NCBI GenBank assembly: GCA_964351875.1
Contig: CAYGQC010000003.1
Location: 1 to 64,000, forward strand
Reading direction: 5' to 3'
DNA length: 64,000 nucleotides
Source: JANSWO01 sp964351875
GTDB taxonomy: Bacteria > Pseudomonadota > Gammaproteobacteria > Pseudomonadales > Azotimanducaceae
In this document: piece after piece, positions 33,969 to 42,764 of the stretch
Numbering within the stretch: position 1 is the first letter of the stretch
How the letters are laid out: every line of letters begins with the position of its first letter
The notes under the pieces: model-generated
Told to the model about the DNA's origin: nothing
Databases searched by the model: none
What the model saw: only the letters and a program-made list of their open reading frames with translations
Translations under genes and position numbers: made by a program

Positions 33969-35843
33969 ATGCTCAAACTCACCGACATCGTTTACCGCCG
34001 GGACGAAACCGCCATCCTGGATGGCCTGAGCATGGTGGTGCACGACGGCCAGCGCGTCGGCATTGTCGGTCGCAATGGCTGCGGCAAGTCGACGCTGCTG
34101 GCCTTGATCCGGGGCGTGGCGCAGGCGGAATCCGGCGACATCAGCCGGCCAAAAAATTGGCGTCTCGCGTACATGGCTCAGGAGACCGAAGCGCAGCCGG
34201 CCAGTGCGCTCGACTTTGTGCTGGACGGGCACCGCGAATTTCGTCGTCTGCAAACCCTCATGGCAAGCGCGGAAGGCCTGCCGCTCGCCGAGCTCAACAA
34301 TCAGTTCGAAGCTATCGACGGCTATCGGGTGGAAGTCACCGCCCGGGAAGTCCTGAGCGGCCTGGGTTTTTCGGCCGATGAGTTCGACAAGCCCCACGCG
34401 TCTTTTTCCGGCGGTTGGCGCATTCGCCTGGCACTGGCCAGAACACTCCTGCAGCCCAGCGAGTTGATGCTGCTGGACGAGCCGACAAACCATCTGGACG
34501 TGCGCGCGATAAGCTGGCTCGAAGGCCACCTGTCTCGCTACACCGGCACCCTTCTCGTCGTGGCTCACGAACGCGAATTCCTGGACAGCATCGCCAGCCA
34601 CATCGTGCACGTCAGTCACGGACAGGCGCGAACCTACCGCGGCAACTACTCGACCTTCGAAACGGTCTACTCCCAGGAGTTAGCCAACAACGTCGCCGCT
34701 CGCGAGCGACAGGACAAGGTGCGAAAGGATATGGAAGCGTTCATCACCCGCTTCCGGGCCAAAGCCAGCAAAGCCAAACAAGCTCAGAGCCGCATAAAGG
34801 CGATGGAGAAGATGACCCTGGTCGCGCCCATGCAGGCCGAACGCGGTTACAACTTCAGCTTTCTGCCGCCAGCAAAGATCTCCACACCGTTGCTGTCCAT
34901 GATTGATGTGAGCTTCGGCTACGACGTCGGCAAGCCGGTAGTGGAGGGCGTCAGTCAGAGCATCCTACCCGGTGCTCGAATCGCCCTCGTTGGTGACAAC
35001 GGCGCCGGTAAAACAACCGTGCTGCGCAGCCTCGCAGGTGAGCTCGAACTGCTGGCAGGTGAGATTGTGCGCGGCCAACACTGCGAGACCGCCTACTTCG
35101 CCCAGGACCAACTCGCCTCTCTCAACCTAACCGACACTCCCCTCGCCATGTTCGGCAAACTGAACCCTGAGCAGCGCGAGCAGCAACAACGAGACTACCT
35201 GGGCGGCTGGGGCTTTGGCGCCAATGCGCTCGCCCGCCCAATCAGCACACTGTCCGGCGGCGAAAAAGCCCGGCTCGTTCTCGCAAGACTCGCACGCCAG
35301 GAGCCGGCGCTGCTGATTCTCGACGAACCCAGTAACCACCTGGACATGGATATGCGCGCGGCTCTGCTCGTCGCTCTCCAGCGCTACGAGGGCGCCGTTG
35401 TACTCGTAGCCCATGACCGTTTCTTCATGCGCCAGGTCGCGGACGAGTTCTGGCTCGTCAGCCAGGGTCGGGTGCAACGCCACACAGACACACTGGAGGA
35501 TGTTCTGGCCCTGGACGCACCAGCAAGCCGGGATAGTGAGCCGGAGACAAACCGACCAAGCGGCACTGCAGCGGAACGCAGGGCGCAGCGCGCGGCGGAG
35601 CGTGAAGCCCTGAAACCTCTGACGCGGGAAGTGAAGGATATAGAACGAAAGCTCTCGCGGGTCAGCCAGGAGCTGGAAGAGCTGGCCGCTGAACTGGCCG
35701 ACAGCGAGCGTTATGCGGCAATGAGCAACGAAGAGATCAGCGAGCGGGTCGCGCGCCACGGCAGCAACGAGCGTCGAAAGGACGAGTTGGAAGAACGCTG
35801 GCTGGAACTCTCCGAACAGATCGAGGCCCGCAGCACCGCGTAA
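33969..35843 (+). CDS. ABC-F ATPase, YheS type
   Basis: A 624-residue soluble protein with two ABC domains. The first has GRNGCGKST (34-42) and FSGGWRIRLALARTLL then LMLLDEPTNHLDVRAISWLE. The second has GDNGAGKTT (~342) and LSGGEKARLVLARL then LLILDEPSNHLDMDMRAALL. A charged linker joins them and a coiled-coil follows (LKPLTREVKDIERKLSRVSQELEELAAELADSERY), as in YheS-type ABC-F proteins that act on the ribosome. There are no membrane domains. Confidence 0.92.
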   Translation: MLKLTDIVYRRDETAILDGLSMVVHDGQRVGIVGRNGCGKSTLLALIRGVAQAESGDISRPKNWRLAYMAQETEAQPASALDFVLDGHREFRRLQTLMASAEGLPLAELNNQFEAIDGYRVEVTAREVLSGLGFSADEFDKPHASFSGGWRIRLALARTLLQPSELMLLDEPTNHLDVRAISWLEGHLSRYTGTLLVVAHEREFLDSIASHIVHVSHGQARTYRGNYSTFETVYSQELANNVAARERQDKVRKDMEAFITRFRAKASKAKQAQSRIKAMEKMTLVAPMQAERGYNFSFLPPAKISTPLLSMIDVSFGYDVGKPVVEGVSQSILPGARIALVGDNGAGKTTVLRSLAGELELLAGEIVRGQHCETAYFAQDQLASLNLTDTPLAMFGKLNPEQREQQQRDYLGGWGFGANALARPISTLSGGEKARLVLARLARQEPALLILDEPSNHLDMDMRAALLVALQRYEGAVVLVAHDRFFMRQVADEFWLVSQGRVQRHTDTLEDVLALDAPASRDSEPETNRPSGTAAERRAQRAAEREALKPLTREVKDIERKLSRVSQELEELAAELADSERYAAMSNEEISERVARHGSNERRKDELEERWLELSEQIEARSTA

Positions 35844-35858
35844 ACCGGGCTAGCTGCG

Positions 35859-35894
35859 CTCTATTCAGGCCTCTATTCAGACCTCTATTCAGGC
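35859..35894. repeat. 12-bp tandem repeat, 3 units
   Basis: CTCTATTCAGGC, CTCTATTCAGAC, CTCTATTCAGGC in adjacent copies (one base differs in the middle), just after the ABC-F stop. Confidence 0.9.
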
Positions 35895-35911
35895 AAGGAA
35901 GTGAGGGTGAA

Positions 35912-35942
35912 CCGGCTCACGGTGGATCACATCGTGAGCCGG
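35912..35942. terminator. Hairpin between convergent ABC-F and PDZ genes
   Basis: CCGGCTCACG / CGTGAGCCGG, a perfect 10-bp stem with an 11-base loop (35922-35932). It has no T tract but lies between two converging genes. Confidence 0.5.
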
Positions 35943-35958
35943 CTCGGGGGAACATCCG

Positions 35959-36873
35959 TCAGTCTTTCGAGCCAATCTTGATCACTCGCGACTCAACGAC
36001 CCTGCCGCCATCAGAAACCCAGGCGAGCTCTTCCGCAAACGCGGGCAGAGACAGCGTCTGCTCTCGGCCATCCCGGACCACTTTGATCGAAGCGCTATCG
36101 TCGATGCTACGAAGCGCGGTCATGCCCTGGCGGACGCTACGGATCGCCTTGCCATCAATCTCGCGGAGAACGTCGCCCGCCTGAAGCCCATCGATGGCAG
36201 CGTCAAGCTCCAGCACAAGAACACCCGAGTCGACATCGAAGTAACGAGCAAGCGAGCCGTCGATAGCCATCAGACGCACCGGCGCCGGCGGTGCTGGCGG
36301 CCTGGGCGCAGCGGCGACAGCGATATGCGGCATGTCGATCATTTCACCCAGCTCTTCAAGGCTCGAAAAATCCAGATCGAAGTCCATATCGGCGTTGCCA
36401 GAACCTTTGAGGACGGAAATGAAATTGTTCGATTTGGGCTGCGGCGTGAGCTCAACCGTCGTCTCCTTTCCGCCACGGGAGTAGCGCACAACAACCGAAT
36501 CGCCGGGCGTCACGGTTTGCAACGCATCACCAATGCGGCGCACCTCATTGGGATGGGCCAACAGCGTGTCATCAATGGCAAGCAGGCGGTCACCAGCGCG
36601 AAGGCCGGCCGCCTCGGCGCCGCCTCCGGGCGTGATCCCGGACAGGACAATGCCGTCGTCCCGGTCACGATCATCGATGAGTACCCCAAGCATGAGCCGC
36701 TTGCCTTCGCTACCCCAGTTGGAGATGTGCAAGCTCGCCAGTTCCTTGGCAGCCGCATCGAGCTTGGCGCGAGCGGCTTCGATGCGCTCTTCCAGCTCGG
36801 CTTCATCCGCCAGCACGGGGTTAGCAAGCGCGAGTACGAGCGCTCCGCACACGAGGTGCCTGATCATTGTCAT
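35959..36873 (-). CDS. PDZ-domain exported protein
   Basis: About 304 residues from ATG 36873 (MTMIRHLVCGALVLALANPVLADE), with GGAG 6 bases upstream. A signal peptide is followed by a coiled helix (ELEERIEAARAKLDAAAKELASL). Then come two PDZ domains: VLSGITPGGGAEAAGLRAGDRLLAIDD (first) and ALDAAIDGLQAGDVLREIDGKAIRSV-like (second), separated by a Pro-rich spacer (PRPPAPPAP). No protease domain is present. It is the distal gene of an operon with a putative anti-sigma and an ECF sigma factor, so it is probably an envelope-stress sensor or regulator of proteolysis. Confidence 0.8.
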   Translation of the reverse strand: MTMIRHLVCGALVLALANPVLADEAELEERIEAARAKLDAAAKELASLHISNWGSEGKRLMLGVLIDDRDRDDGIVLSGITPGGGAEAAGLRAGDRLLAIDDTLLAHPNEVRRIGDALQTVTPGDSVVVRYSRGGKETTVELTPQPKSNNFISVLKGSGNADMDFDLDFSSLEELGEMIDMPHIAVAAAPRPPAPPAPVRLMAIDGSLARYFDVDSGVLVLELDAAIDGLQAGDVLREIDGKAIRSVRQGMTALRSIDDSASIKVVRDGREQTLSLPAFAEELAWVSDGGRVVESRVIKIGSKD

Positions 36874-36913
36874 CTTCTTCTCCACTTTCTCTGTCACGTT
36901 CAGGAGGTCACCC

Positions 36914-37444
36914 CTAGTAAACGTGAGCGTTACGCCGGGCGAGTTCTTCGGCCAGCAGCGTTTCAAGCAATTCGACGCGCTGCTGTAGCAGCGCGACGGT
37001 CTCATTCGCACCAGCGGGCGCCGTCGCCGGCGTCAGCCCACTGGAATCGTTGATCTGTTGGTCAACGTCCGCAATCCGGTATGCCAAGGACCGCTGTGTT
37101 GCGTTCCAGCGTGCGGACGGCAGACCCCCACCCAAGACCTGGGTTTCAAGCTGCTGCGAGCGATCCATGAGCGATGCCCACTCGCCAGTCGGCTCAGGCT
37201 GGCTCTGAAACAACACAACCGAAGCAACCGCCGCCAGAAATACGGATGCGGCCAGGGCCATTGGCGCGCGTTGGTACCAGGGCGTTCGCTCGGGTAGTGC
37301 CGCCAGCACTCCAGGCCATAAATCATGTGGGGGCTCAACGTCCGGCAAGCCCAGTAACGCCTGACGGATATCTGCCGAGTCACCAGCTACCATGGCGATG
37401 ACCGAGTCGTCGCCCTGATCCTGCTTTGATATGTCTTCATTCAT
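36914..37444 (-). CDS. Putative anti-sigma membrane protein
   Basis: About 176 residues from ATG 37444, with GAGAGG upstream. The N-terminal ~60 residues are acidic (EDISKQDQGDDSV...DLWPGVLAAL). A single membrane segment follows (MALAASVFLAAVASVVLF), then a periplasmic region with a C-terminal coiled coil (ETVALLQQRVELLETLLAEELARR). It sits between the ECF sigma gene (114 bases upstream) and the PDZ protein (40 bases downstream), the usual position for an anti-sigma. No zinc-binding ZAS motif is seen. Confidence 0.65.
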   Translation of the reverse strand: MNEDISKQDQGDDSVIAMVAGDSADIRQALLGLPDVEPPHDLWPGVLAALPERTPWYQRAPMALAASVFLAAVASVVLFQSQPEPTGEWASLMDRSQQLETQVLGGGLPSARWNATQRSLAYRIADVDQQINDSSGLTPATAPAGANETVALLQQRVELLETLLAEELARRNAHVY

Positions 37445-37558
37445 ACCGACAACCTCTCGCTGTCGCTGTTGGGGCACCCTGTTGGGCACCCTCGAAACGT
37501 GTTTCTAAACTCAGTCCACCGCATCCGGCACCAAGCCAATTTCGCGAGCGCCGCGAGA

Positions 37559-38155
37559 TCATTCTCGCGCTCCGCCGTCGCACGTGGCAGCACTTGTGCG
37601 CCCCTGGGCTACCTCGCCTTCGTGCGGGTCCATTCGCAGCCGGAGCTCTGCGAGCGCGCGAGCTAACTGAGACTTCGAGAAGCTCGTCGTCTTGGCGTAC
37701 AAACTCGCAATCTCGCCGTGGGTGTAACCCTCAACCTCATGCAGCCAGACCACCATTCGAGCGTCGCCGTCTAGCCGCGCAAAAGCCTTTTCAGCATCAC
37801 TGGCCGCTGCGCCATGGCACGCCACGGTCGGGTCCAGCACGTCGCTCTCAGGCATCGCCTGACGGCGCTTGTGCCAGGGCGAACGTAACCTCTGCAGGCA
37901 CTCATTGACCGCGATCGAGCGTATCCAACCTGCCAGCGCATCGCCCTGCTGCAACTTTCGAGCTCCGCCCAGGACCTGGATGAACGTGTCCTGGCTGGCG
38001 TCCGCCGCCTGCGCATCGTCCTGCAGGATGCGCACACAAAGCCCAAAAACCGGACGCTCGAAAGCCCGATAGACGGCTTCCTGAGCACCACGCAGCCCGC
38101 GCCGCAGTTCAGCCACCGTACCGGGATCAATCACAATCGAGCTGAATGGCGTCAT
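37559..38155 (-). CDS. ECF-family RNA polymerase sigma factor
   Basis: About 198 residues from ATG 38155 (MTPFSSIVIDPG). Region 2 covers AVYRAFERPVFGLCVRILQDDAQAADASQDTFIQVLGG...GWIRSIAVNECLQRL. Region 4 lies near VVWLHEVEGYTHGEIASLYAKTTSFSKSQLARALAELRLR. The recognition-helix stretch is unusual (TTSFSKSQLARALAELRLR) compared with the common S-x-GTVKSRLHRARERL form. No ribosome site is visible. It heads an operon with the anti-sigma-like and PDZ genes. Confidence 0.85.
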   Translation of the reverse strand: MTPFSSIVIDPGTVAELRRGLRGAQEAVYRAFERPVFGLCVRILQDDAQAADASQDTFIQVLGGARKLQQGDALAGWIRSIAVNECLQRLRSPWHKRRQAMPESDVLDPTVACHGAAASDAEKAFARLDGDARMVVWLHEVEGYTHGEIASLYAKTTSFSKSQLARALAELRLRMDPHEGEVAQGRTSAATCDGGARE

Positions 38156-38275
38156 GACATAAAGATGCCCGAGGAGGAGAAAGGGTCGCAACTTCTAACG
38201 AGATTAGCGGCAGAAATGTCAAAAACCCCGCACCTGCACGAATTGTTCAACCTCAGAACCCACTTTTTTGATTGC

Positions 38276-38285
38276 CGAACGTTCG
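38276..38285. promoter_or_regulatory. Palindrome upstream of TetR, candidate operator
   Basis: CGAACGTTCG, a perfect 10-bp inverted repeat, lies 30 bases upstream of the TetR start, next to a TATTAT -10-like box at 38304-38309. The position suits autoregulation by the TetR protein. Confidence 0.45.
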
Positions 38286-38315
38286 TTTGGCGCTCATCTG
38301 ACCTATTATCGCGCA

Positions 38316-38897
38316 ATGAGTGCTCTTAAACGCAGCCCGGGGCGACCCGGCATCGATCGGGATGTCCTTCTGGGCCGAATAGCGGAGGTTTTCCGTAAAC
38401 ACGGCTTCGATGGCGCCAGCCTCGTGGAACTGGCGAGCGCTTCCGGCATCGGTAAGGCCAGCCTCTATCACCACTTCCCCGGCGGCAAGGCCGACATGGC
38501 CGGCGTTCTAATCCGGCAACAGATCGCAAATGTGCACAGCCAGGCGTTCAGCCATCTGACCGCAGCCGGAGAACCCAGCCAGCGCCTTGAGCGATTCGCT
38601 CGAGGTTTTGAGCAATATGTGGAAGGCGGCGAGCGCGACTGCCTGCTTATGGTGCTCGGGATGGGTAACCCGGAGCATGACTACCAGAGCACGATAGCAG
38701 CCCAGTTTGACGCCTGGTCCCAGGCGCTCGCAAGCCTGTTCGAAGCCGATGGCGGCAAACCCAAGGCCGCACGCAAACAGGCGTTGGGCCTTCTGTCCGA
38801 ACTATATGGCGGGCTCGCTCTGGCTCGCCTGACCGGCAACCGCAAACCCGCCCGGCAAGCGCTGAAGCAACTCAGCCGCGCGTTGTCGCGCAGCTAG
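38316..38897 (+). CDS. TetR-family regulator (LmrA/YxaF-like)
   Basis: About 193 residues from ATG 38316. The helix-turn-helix is HGFDGASLVELASASGIGKASLYHHFPGGKADMAGVLI. The helical ligand-binding domain (ERFARGFEQYVEGGERDCLLMVLGMGN) resembles LmrA/YxaF-type TetR proteins that respond to small lipophilic ligands. A TATTAT box 7 bases before the ATG would make a nearly leaderless mRNA. The downstream hemB starts 33 bases on with its own ribosome site. Confidence 0.82.
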   Translation: MSALKRSPGRPGIDRDVLLGRIAEVFRKHGFDGASLVELASASGIGKASLYHHFPGGKADMAGVLIRQQIANVHSQAFSHLTAAGEPSQRLERFARGFEQYVEGGERDCLLMVLGMGNPEHDYQSTIAAQFDAWSQALASLFEADGGKPKAARKQALGLLSELYGGLALARLTGNRKPARQALKQLSRALSRS

Positions 38898-38930
38898 GCT
38901 AGCGCCGCTAAGACTTTATGGAGTATCAAC

Positions 38931-39935
38931 TTGGCAATCTCTGACCGTCGCTACCCCGCCACCCGTCTGCGCCGCAATCGTCGCGCAGCGTTCTCTCGAA
39001 ATCTGGTTCGTGAATCCGGTCTAACCTGCCATGACCTCATCTACCCAATGTTTGTTATCGAAGGCAGCGGCAAGCGCGAGACAATCGATTCGATGCCAGG
39101 CATCGAGCGCCTGAGCATCGATCAGGCGGTGGCGGATGCCAGCCTGGCCGCCGACCGGGGCATCCCCGCGATCGCGCTGTTCCCGAATGTGGAGGCGTCA
39201 CTTCGAACTCCAAGGGGCGAGGAGGCTAGCAACCCTGACGGCCTGGTGCCGCGGGCCGTGGCCGCCATCAAGAAAGCACGCCCCGAATTGGGCGTGATCA
39301 CCGACGCCGCACTAGATCCGTACACCAGCCACGGTCAGGACGGCGTCATCTCCGATGACGGCTACGTGCTCAACGATGAAACGGTTGAGCTATTGGCGCA
39401 GCAGGCGCTCGTTTGCACGGCCGCTGGGGCTGACGTCATTGCGCCCTCCGACATGATGGACGGCCGCATCGGCTACATACGAGACGCCCTCGAACAGGCT
39501 GGCGCCGTCAACACACAGATCCTGGCTTACTCCGCCAAGTACGCGTCCGCCTTCTACGGACCCTTTCGCGACGCAGTGGGCTCATCCAGCAATCTGGGCA
39601 AAGGCAACAAGCTGACGTACCAGATGGATCCGGCCAACACTGACGAGGCGATCGCCGAGGTAGCGCTGGATCTGGCAGAAGGCGCAGACATGGTCATGGT
39701 CAAACCCGGCATGCCCTATCTGGACATCGTGCGCCGCGTGAAAGAGACCTTCGCCGTGCCGACCTTTGCCTACCAGGTGAGCGGTGAGTACGCGATGCTG
39801 CGCGGCGCGGTGGATGCGGGCATGCTCGCGGACGCGGCGATCTTTGAGGCGTTACTGGGCTTCAAGCGCGCGGGCGCCGACGGTGTCCTCAGCTACTTTG
39901 CCCTGGGCATCGCTGCTGAGCTCAACCAGGCTTGA
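38931..39935 (+). CDS. hemB: Delta-aminolevulinic acid dehydratase
   Basis: A 334-residue protein from TTG 38931, with GGAG 7 bases upstream. Schiff-base lysines are Lys203 (AYSAKYAS) and Lys258 (VMVKPG). The metal region DAALDPYTSHGQDG has no cysteine cluster, so it is the Mg-type enzyme, as in Pseudomonas. It condenses two 5-aminolevulinates to porphobilinogen, the substrate for the hemC gene in this window. Confidence 0.96.
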   Translation: MAISDRRYPATRLRRNRRAAFSRNLVRESGLTCHDLIYPMFVIEGSGKRETIDSMPGIERLSIDQAVADASLAADRGIPAIALFPNVEASLRTPRGEEASNPDGLVPRAVAAIKKARPELGVITDAALDPYTSHGQDGVISDDGYVLNDETVELLAQQALVCTAAGADVIAPSDMMDGRIGYIRDALEQAGAVNTQILAYSAKYASAFYGPFRDAVGSSSNLGKGNKLTYQMDPANTDEAIAEVALDLAEGADMVMVKPGMPYLDIVRRVKETFAVPTFAYQVSGEYAMLRGAVDAGMLADAAIFEALLGFKRAGADGVLSYFALGIAAELNQA

Positions 39936-39964
39936 ACTCGCGGAGGTTCCGCTCCCGATCGACG

Positions 39965-41503
39965 CTAGTGCGTCGCCGATAGCTCAATCTCGATACCGAC
40001 TTCGCTCAGGACCGTCTGTTCGATCTTCAGCTCACTCGCGCTCAGCGCATGGGCCGCAAGCCAGCCGTCGGGGAGCGTAAGCCGCGGCACATCGCTGCTC
40101 CAGTCAACGCCGACGGGGACATGCTCATCAGCGTGAGATCGATTCAGAATGACCGCGAGCCGGAGGACCACCGAGAGGTAGCGCAAGCGCTGGGCCTCGG
40201 CCACCGGCAGATCGACAAATGCCAGAGACGGCAGCCGACGCCGGTGGCTTCGCACCAGAAGGGCAAGCGCGCGCTTTTGGTCGCGATCGAAGCCTCGGAG
40301 TTCCGTGTTGCCGATGATGTAAGCGCCATGCCGGTGGTAGCCACGCACGCCAATCGACAGGCCAAGCTCGCACAATAGCGCCGCCCAGCCGAGCAGCCGG
40401 CGCAGCTCTTCGGTATCGATCTGCCACTGCTGAGCCAGACCGTCCTGCAAGCGCATGGCGGTCGCCAGCACCCGCTCCGCATGGGCAGGATCCACCTGAA
40501 ATCGCGCCATCAGCGAGCGAACCGCCGAGTCTCTGACATCAGCCTCGTGGGGCAGTTTAAGCATGTCGACGAGCACACCGTTTTGCAGCGAGACAGGCAA
40601 GTAGGCTAACTCATCAAACTCAAAAACATCGAACAATGCACCCACAATAGCTACGCCGGCTGGAAAGATATCGACCCTCTCCGGCTGTAACCCCGGCATC
40701 CCCATATCGACCAGCGTGCGGCCCTCGCAGATTGCCGCGATGAGCAGATCCAGGCCTTCGCGGGTGATACAGGTGCGGGAGAAACCGTTCGCAAGCAGGA
40801 CGGACTGGATCGACTCGACCGTACCCGAGGTGCCGTACACCGTCAGGCCTGGCTCTATCTGCCAGTCCACGCGGCGAAAACGCCGTGCGGCCTGGTCGCG
40901 CGCCTCACTAAAACGAGCGGCAATCAAATCCGGTTCACGGAAGAATGCATCCGTCATCCCGACGCAACCCACCTCGATGCTATCCGACTCAAGCAGCTCG
41001 TAACCCCGCCCGAGGGCAAACTCAGTGGAGCCGCCGCCGATGTCGATGACGCCGCGACGTTCTTCTGACGCGGGCAGATGGTGGGCGACGCCGGCGTAAA
41101 TCAAGCGGGCCTCTTCCTCGCCACTGACAACCTCTACCTCAACACCCAGCAAGCTGCGTGCTCGATCCAGCACAAGCTCAACGTTGTCGGCCTGTCGCAG
41201 CGCTGAGGTACCTATCGCAAATATCCAGGGCGGCTCGATGCTGCCCAGCCGCTGCCCAAGACGAGCGAGACTGTGGTGCGCCCGGGCAATCGAATCGACG
41301 GCGAGAGCGCCGTCAGAGAATCCCGCGAGCAACTGAACCTTATCTTTAATCCGCTCCACGACGAGCAACTCACCGCCCGCGCTGACGACGACAATCTGCA
41401 GATGAAAGCTGTTGGACCCTAGATCGAGAACCGCGATCCGTCGGCCAGGCAGCAGAGACAGCGGTTCGGAAGAACGGCCGGCATTTGCCGAAATATCACT
41501 CAA
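39965..41503 (-). CDS. ppx: Exopolyphosphatase / GppA-family phosphatase
   Basis: A 512-residue protein from a TTG start, with a GGGGG stretch about 8 bases upstream. Motifs of the ASKHA fold are AVLDLGSNSFHLQIV near residue 24, TSALRQADN near 108, EARLIYAG near 155, and GVIDIGGGSTEFALGRG near 175. The C-terminal half is an HD-type helical domain with HRHGAYIIGNTEL and YLSVVLRLAVILNRSHADEH. It degrades polyphosphate or hydrolyses pppGpp; Ppx and GppA cannot be told apart by sequence, but its place beside trxA and hemB matches Pseudomonas ppx. Confidence 0.92.
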   Translation of the reverse strand: MSDISANAGRSSEPLSLLPGRRIAVLDLGSNSFHLQIVVVSAGGELLVVERIKDKVQLLAGFSDGALAVDSIARAHHSLARLGQRLGSIEPPWIFAIGTSALRQADNVELVLDRARSLLGVEVEVVSGEEEARLIYAGVAHHLPASEERRGVIDIGGGSTEFALGRGYELLESDSIEVGCVGMTDAFFREPDLIAARFSEARDQAARRFRRVDWQIEPGLTVYGTSGTVESIQSVLLANGFSRTCITREGLDLLIAAICEGRTLVDMGMPGLQPERVDIFPAGVAIVGALFDVFEFDELAYLPVSLQNGVLVDMLKLPHEADVRDSAVRSLMARFQVDPAHAERVLATAMRLQDGLAQQWQIDTEELRRLLGWAALLCELGLSIGVRGYHRHGAYIIGNTELRGFDRDQKRALALLVRSHRRRLPSLAFVDLPVAEAQRLRYLSVVLRLAVILNRSHADEHVPVGVDWSSDVPRLTLPDGWLAAHALSASELKIEQTVLSEVGIEIELSATH

Positions 41504-41874
41504 AGCGTCCAGTCCCCCAACAGGTCTCTACCACGCGCTGGTCTCAATACCACCTCCATCCATGCTCAAGTGCCCGTGCACGAAATGGGTGCCGTGCGAG
41601 AAGCAGATCAGCCGCCGCAAACCGCGTATATGGATATAGTGAATCAGTGCCAGTTTCGCGAAATCGTCAACACGATCCGAAGAATCGGCGTGCTAAGCTT
41701 CACGGACCAAGCGGGCGTTGTATTTGCCGCCCCAAGCCCCACATCTTACCTGAGCCACGGCTGTCGCGAGAACGCGTCAGACCCAGGCTTAGTGAGTTAC
41801 TTGCGTAACGTAGGACGCGTAGCGAACCGCCACAGGCCGACGTTTCCGCCGATTGCTAAACATTGGAGACATTG

Positions 41875-42201
41875 ATGAGCGCAAATATCGTACACACCAG
41901 CGACGACGCCTTTGGCACTGACGTCCTGAGCGCTGACAAACCCGTACTCGTGGACTACTGGGCAGAATGGTGTGGCCCGTGCAAGATGATCGCACCGATC
42001 CTCGAAGAGATTGCCGACGAGTACGGCGATCGGCTGAAGGTCGTGAAAATGGATATCGACGCCAACCAGGCAACTCCGCCCAAGTACGGAATTCGCGGCA
42101 TCCCAACGCTGATTCTGTTCAAGAATGGTGAAGTCGAAGCCACAAAAGTTGGCGCGTTATCGAAGAGCCAACTCGCGACGTTCATCGAAAGCAACATCTG
42201 A
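41875..42201 (+). CDS. trxA: Thioredoxin
   Basis: A 108-residue protein from ATG 41875 with GGAG 6 bases upstream. The active site WCGPC has Cys33 and Cys36. GIRGIPTL holds the cis-Pro loop. It is the general cytoplasmic disulfide reductant and the donor for ribonucleotide reductase and methionine sulfoxide reductase. A short hairpin follows the stop (42217-42236). It precedes rho in the same direction, as in Pseudomonas and E. coli. Confidence 0.96.
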   Translation: MSANIVHTSDDAFGTDVLSADKPVLVDYWAEWCGPCKMIAPILEEIADEYGDRLKVVKMDIDANQATPPKYGIRGIPTLILFKNGEVEATKVGALSKSQLATFIESNI

Positions 42202-42216
42202 TCTATTGCTGCCAGA

Positions 42217-42236
42217 TAGCGGCCAGATGGCCGCTA
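42217..42236. terminator. Hairpin after trxA
   Basis: TAGCGGCC-AGAT-GGCCGCTA, a perfect 8-bp stem with a tetraloop, 16 bases after the trxA stop. It is not followed by a T tract, so partial termination is possible. Confidence 0.5.
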
Positions 42237-42341
42237 CTTGCTACATGGGCCCTGACCTCTGGGCCTGCTGTCAGCCTCAAGATCAGCCTCAATCCGCGTT
42301 TCCAGCCTGATACCCGACATTGAATGAGTGACATCAAGCAC

Positions 42342-42369
42342 TTGACGCGGAAGCTTCATTTACTACACT
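42342..42369 (+). promoter_or_regulatory. Candidate sigma-70 promoter for rho
   Basis: TTGACG at 42342-42347 and TACACT at 42364-42369, with a 16-base spacer, agree well with -35/-10 consensus. Transcription would start near 42376, giving a leader of about 390 bases. Confidence 0.6.
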
Positions 42370-42764
42370 ACCTGCACTGACCATCCTGGACGGATACGGC
42401 TCAGCGTCACCCTCACCCAAGCGCGCGCATATACCTCGCCACCCGCGAAACCCGCAGGTCGCGATCGCAAGCCAGAGCAAGACCTTGAACGACTAGCCTT
42501 GATCTTGGTTGCACCGCGCAGCAGAGAACCACGCATAGCCATCCGCCACTAGCTCGCCGCCCGGCTTTTCTGGCAGTGAACACAACCACACAATTTTCTG
42601 ACGAAGCGCGTAACGCCTTTCGAAAAACCGAACAAACACCCGGTCTACGAACATTGCCTTCTACCGACAGTCCTTCGTGCGCAGCGTGACGCTGGCGTCG
42701 CCGCAACCAGATACCCGTAGATCCGAACTTATCCAACCCAAAACACTAAAGAAGAAACGTTTCC

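Larger units (their letters stand above)
42202..42764. other. trxA-rho intergenic region and candidate rho leader
   Basis: About 560 bases with no gene. It holds the post-trxA hairpin, a TTGACG...TACACT promoter (42342-42369) and an untranslated stretch of about 390 bases before rho. In E. coli rho has a long autoregulated leader where Rho terminates its own mRNA, so a similar control is plausible here. Confidence 0.55.
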
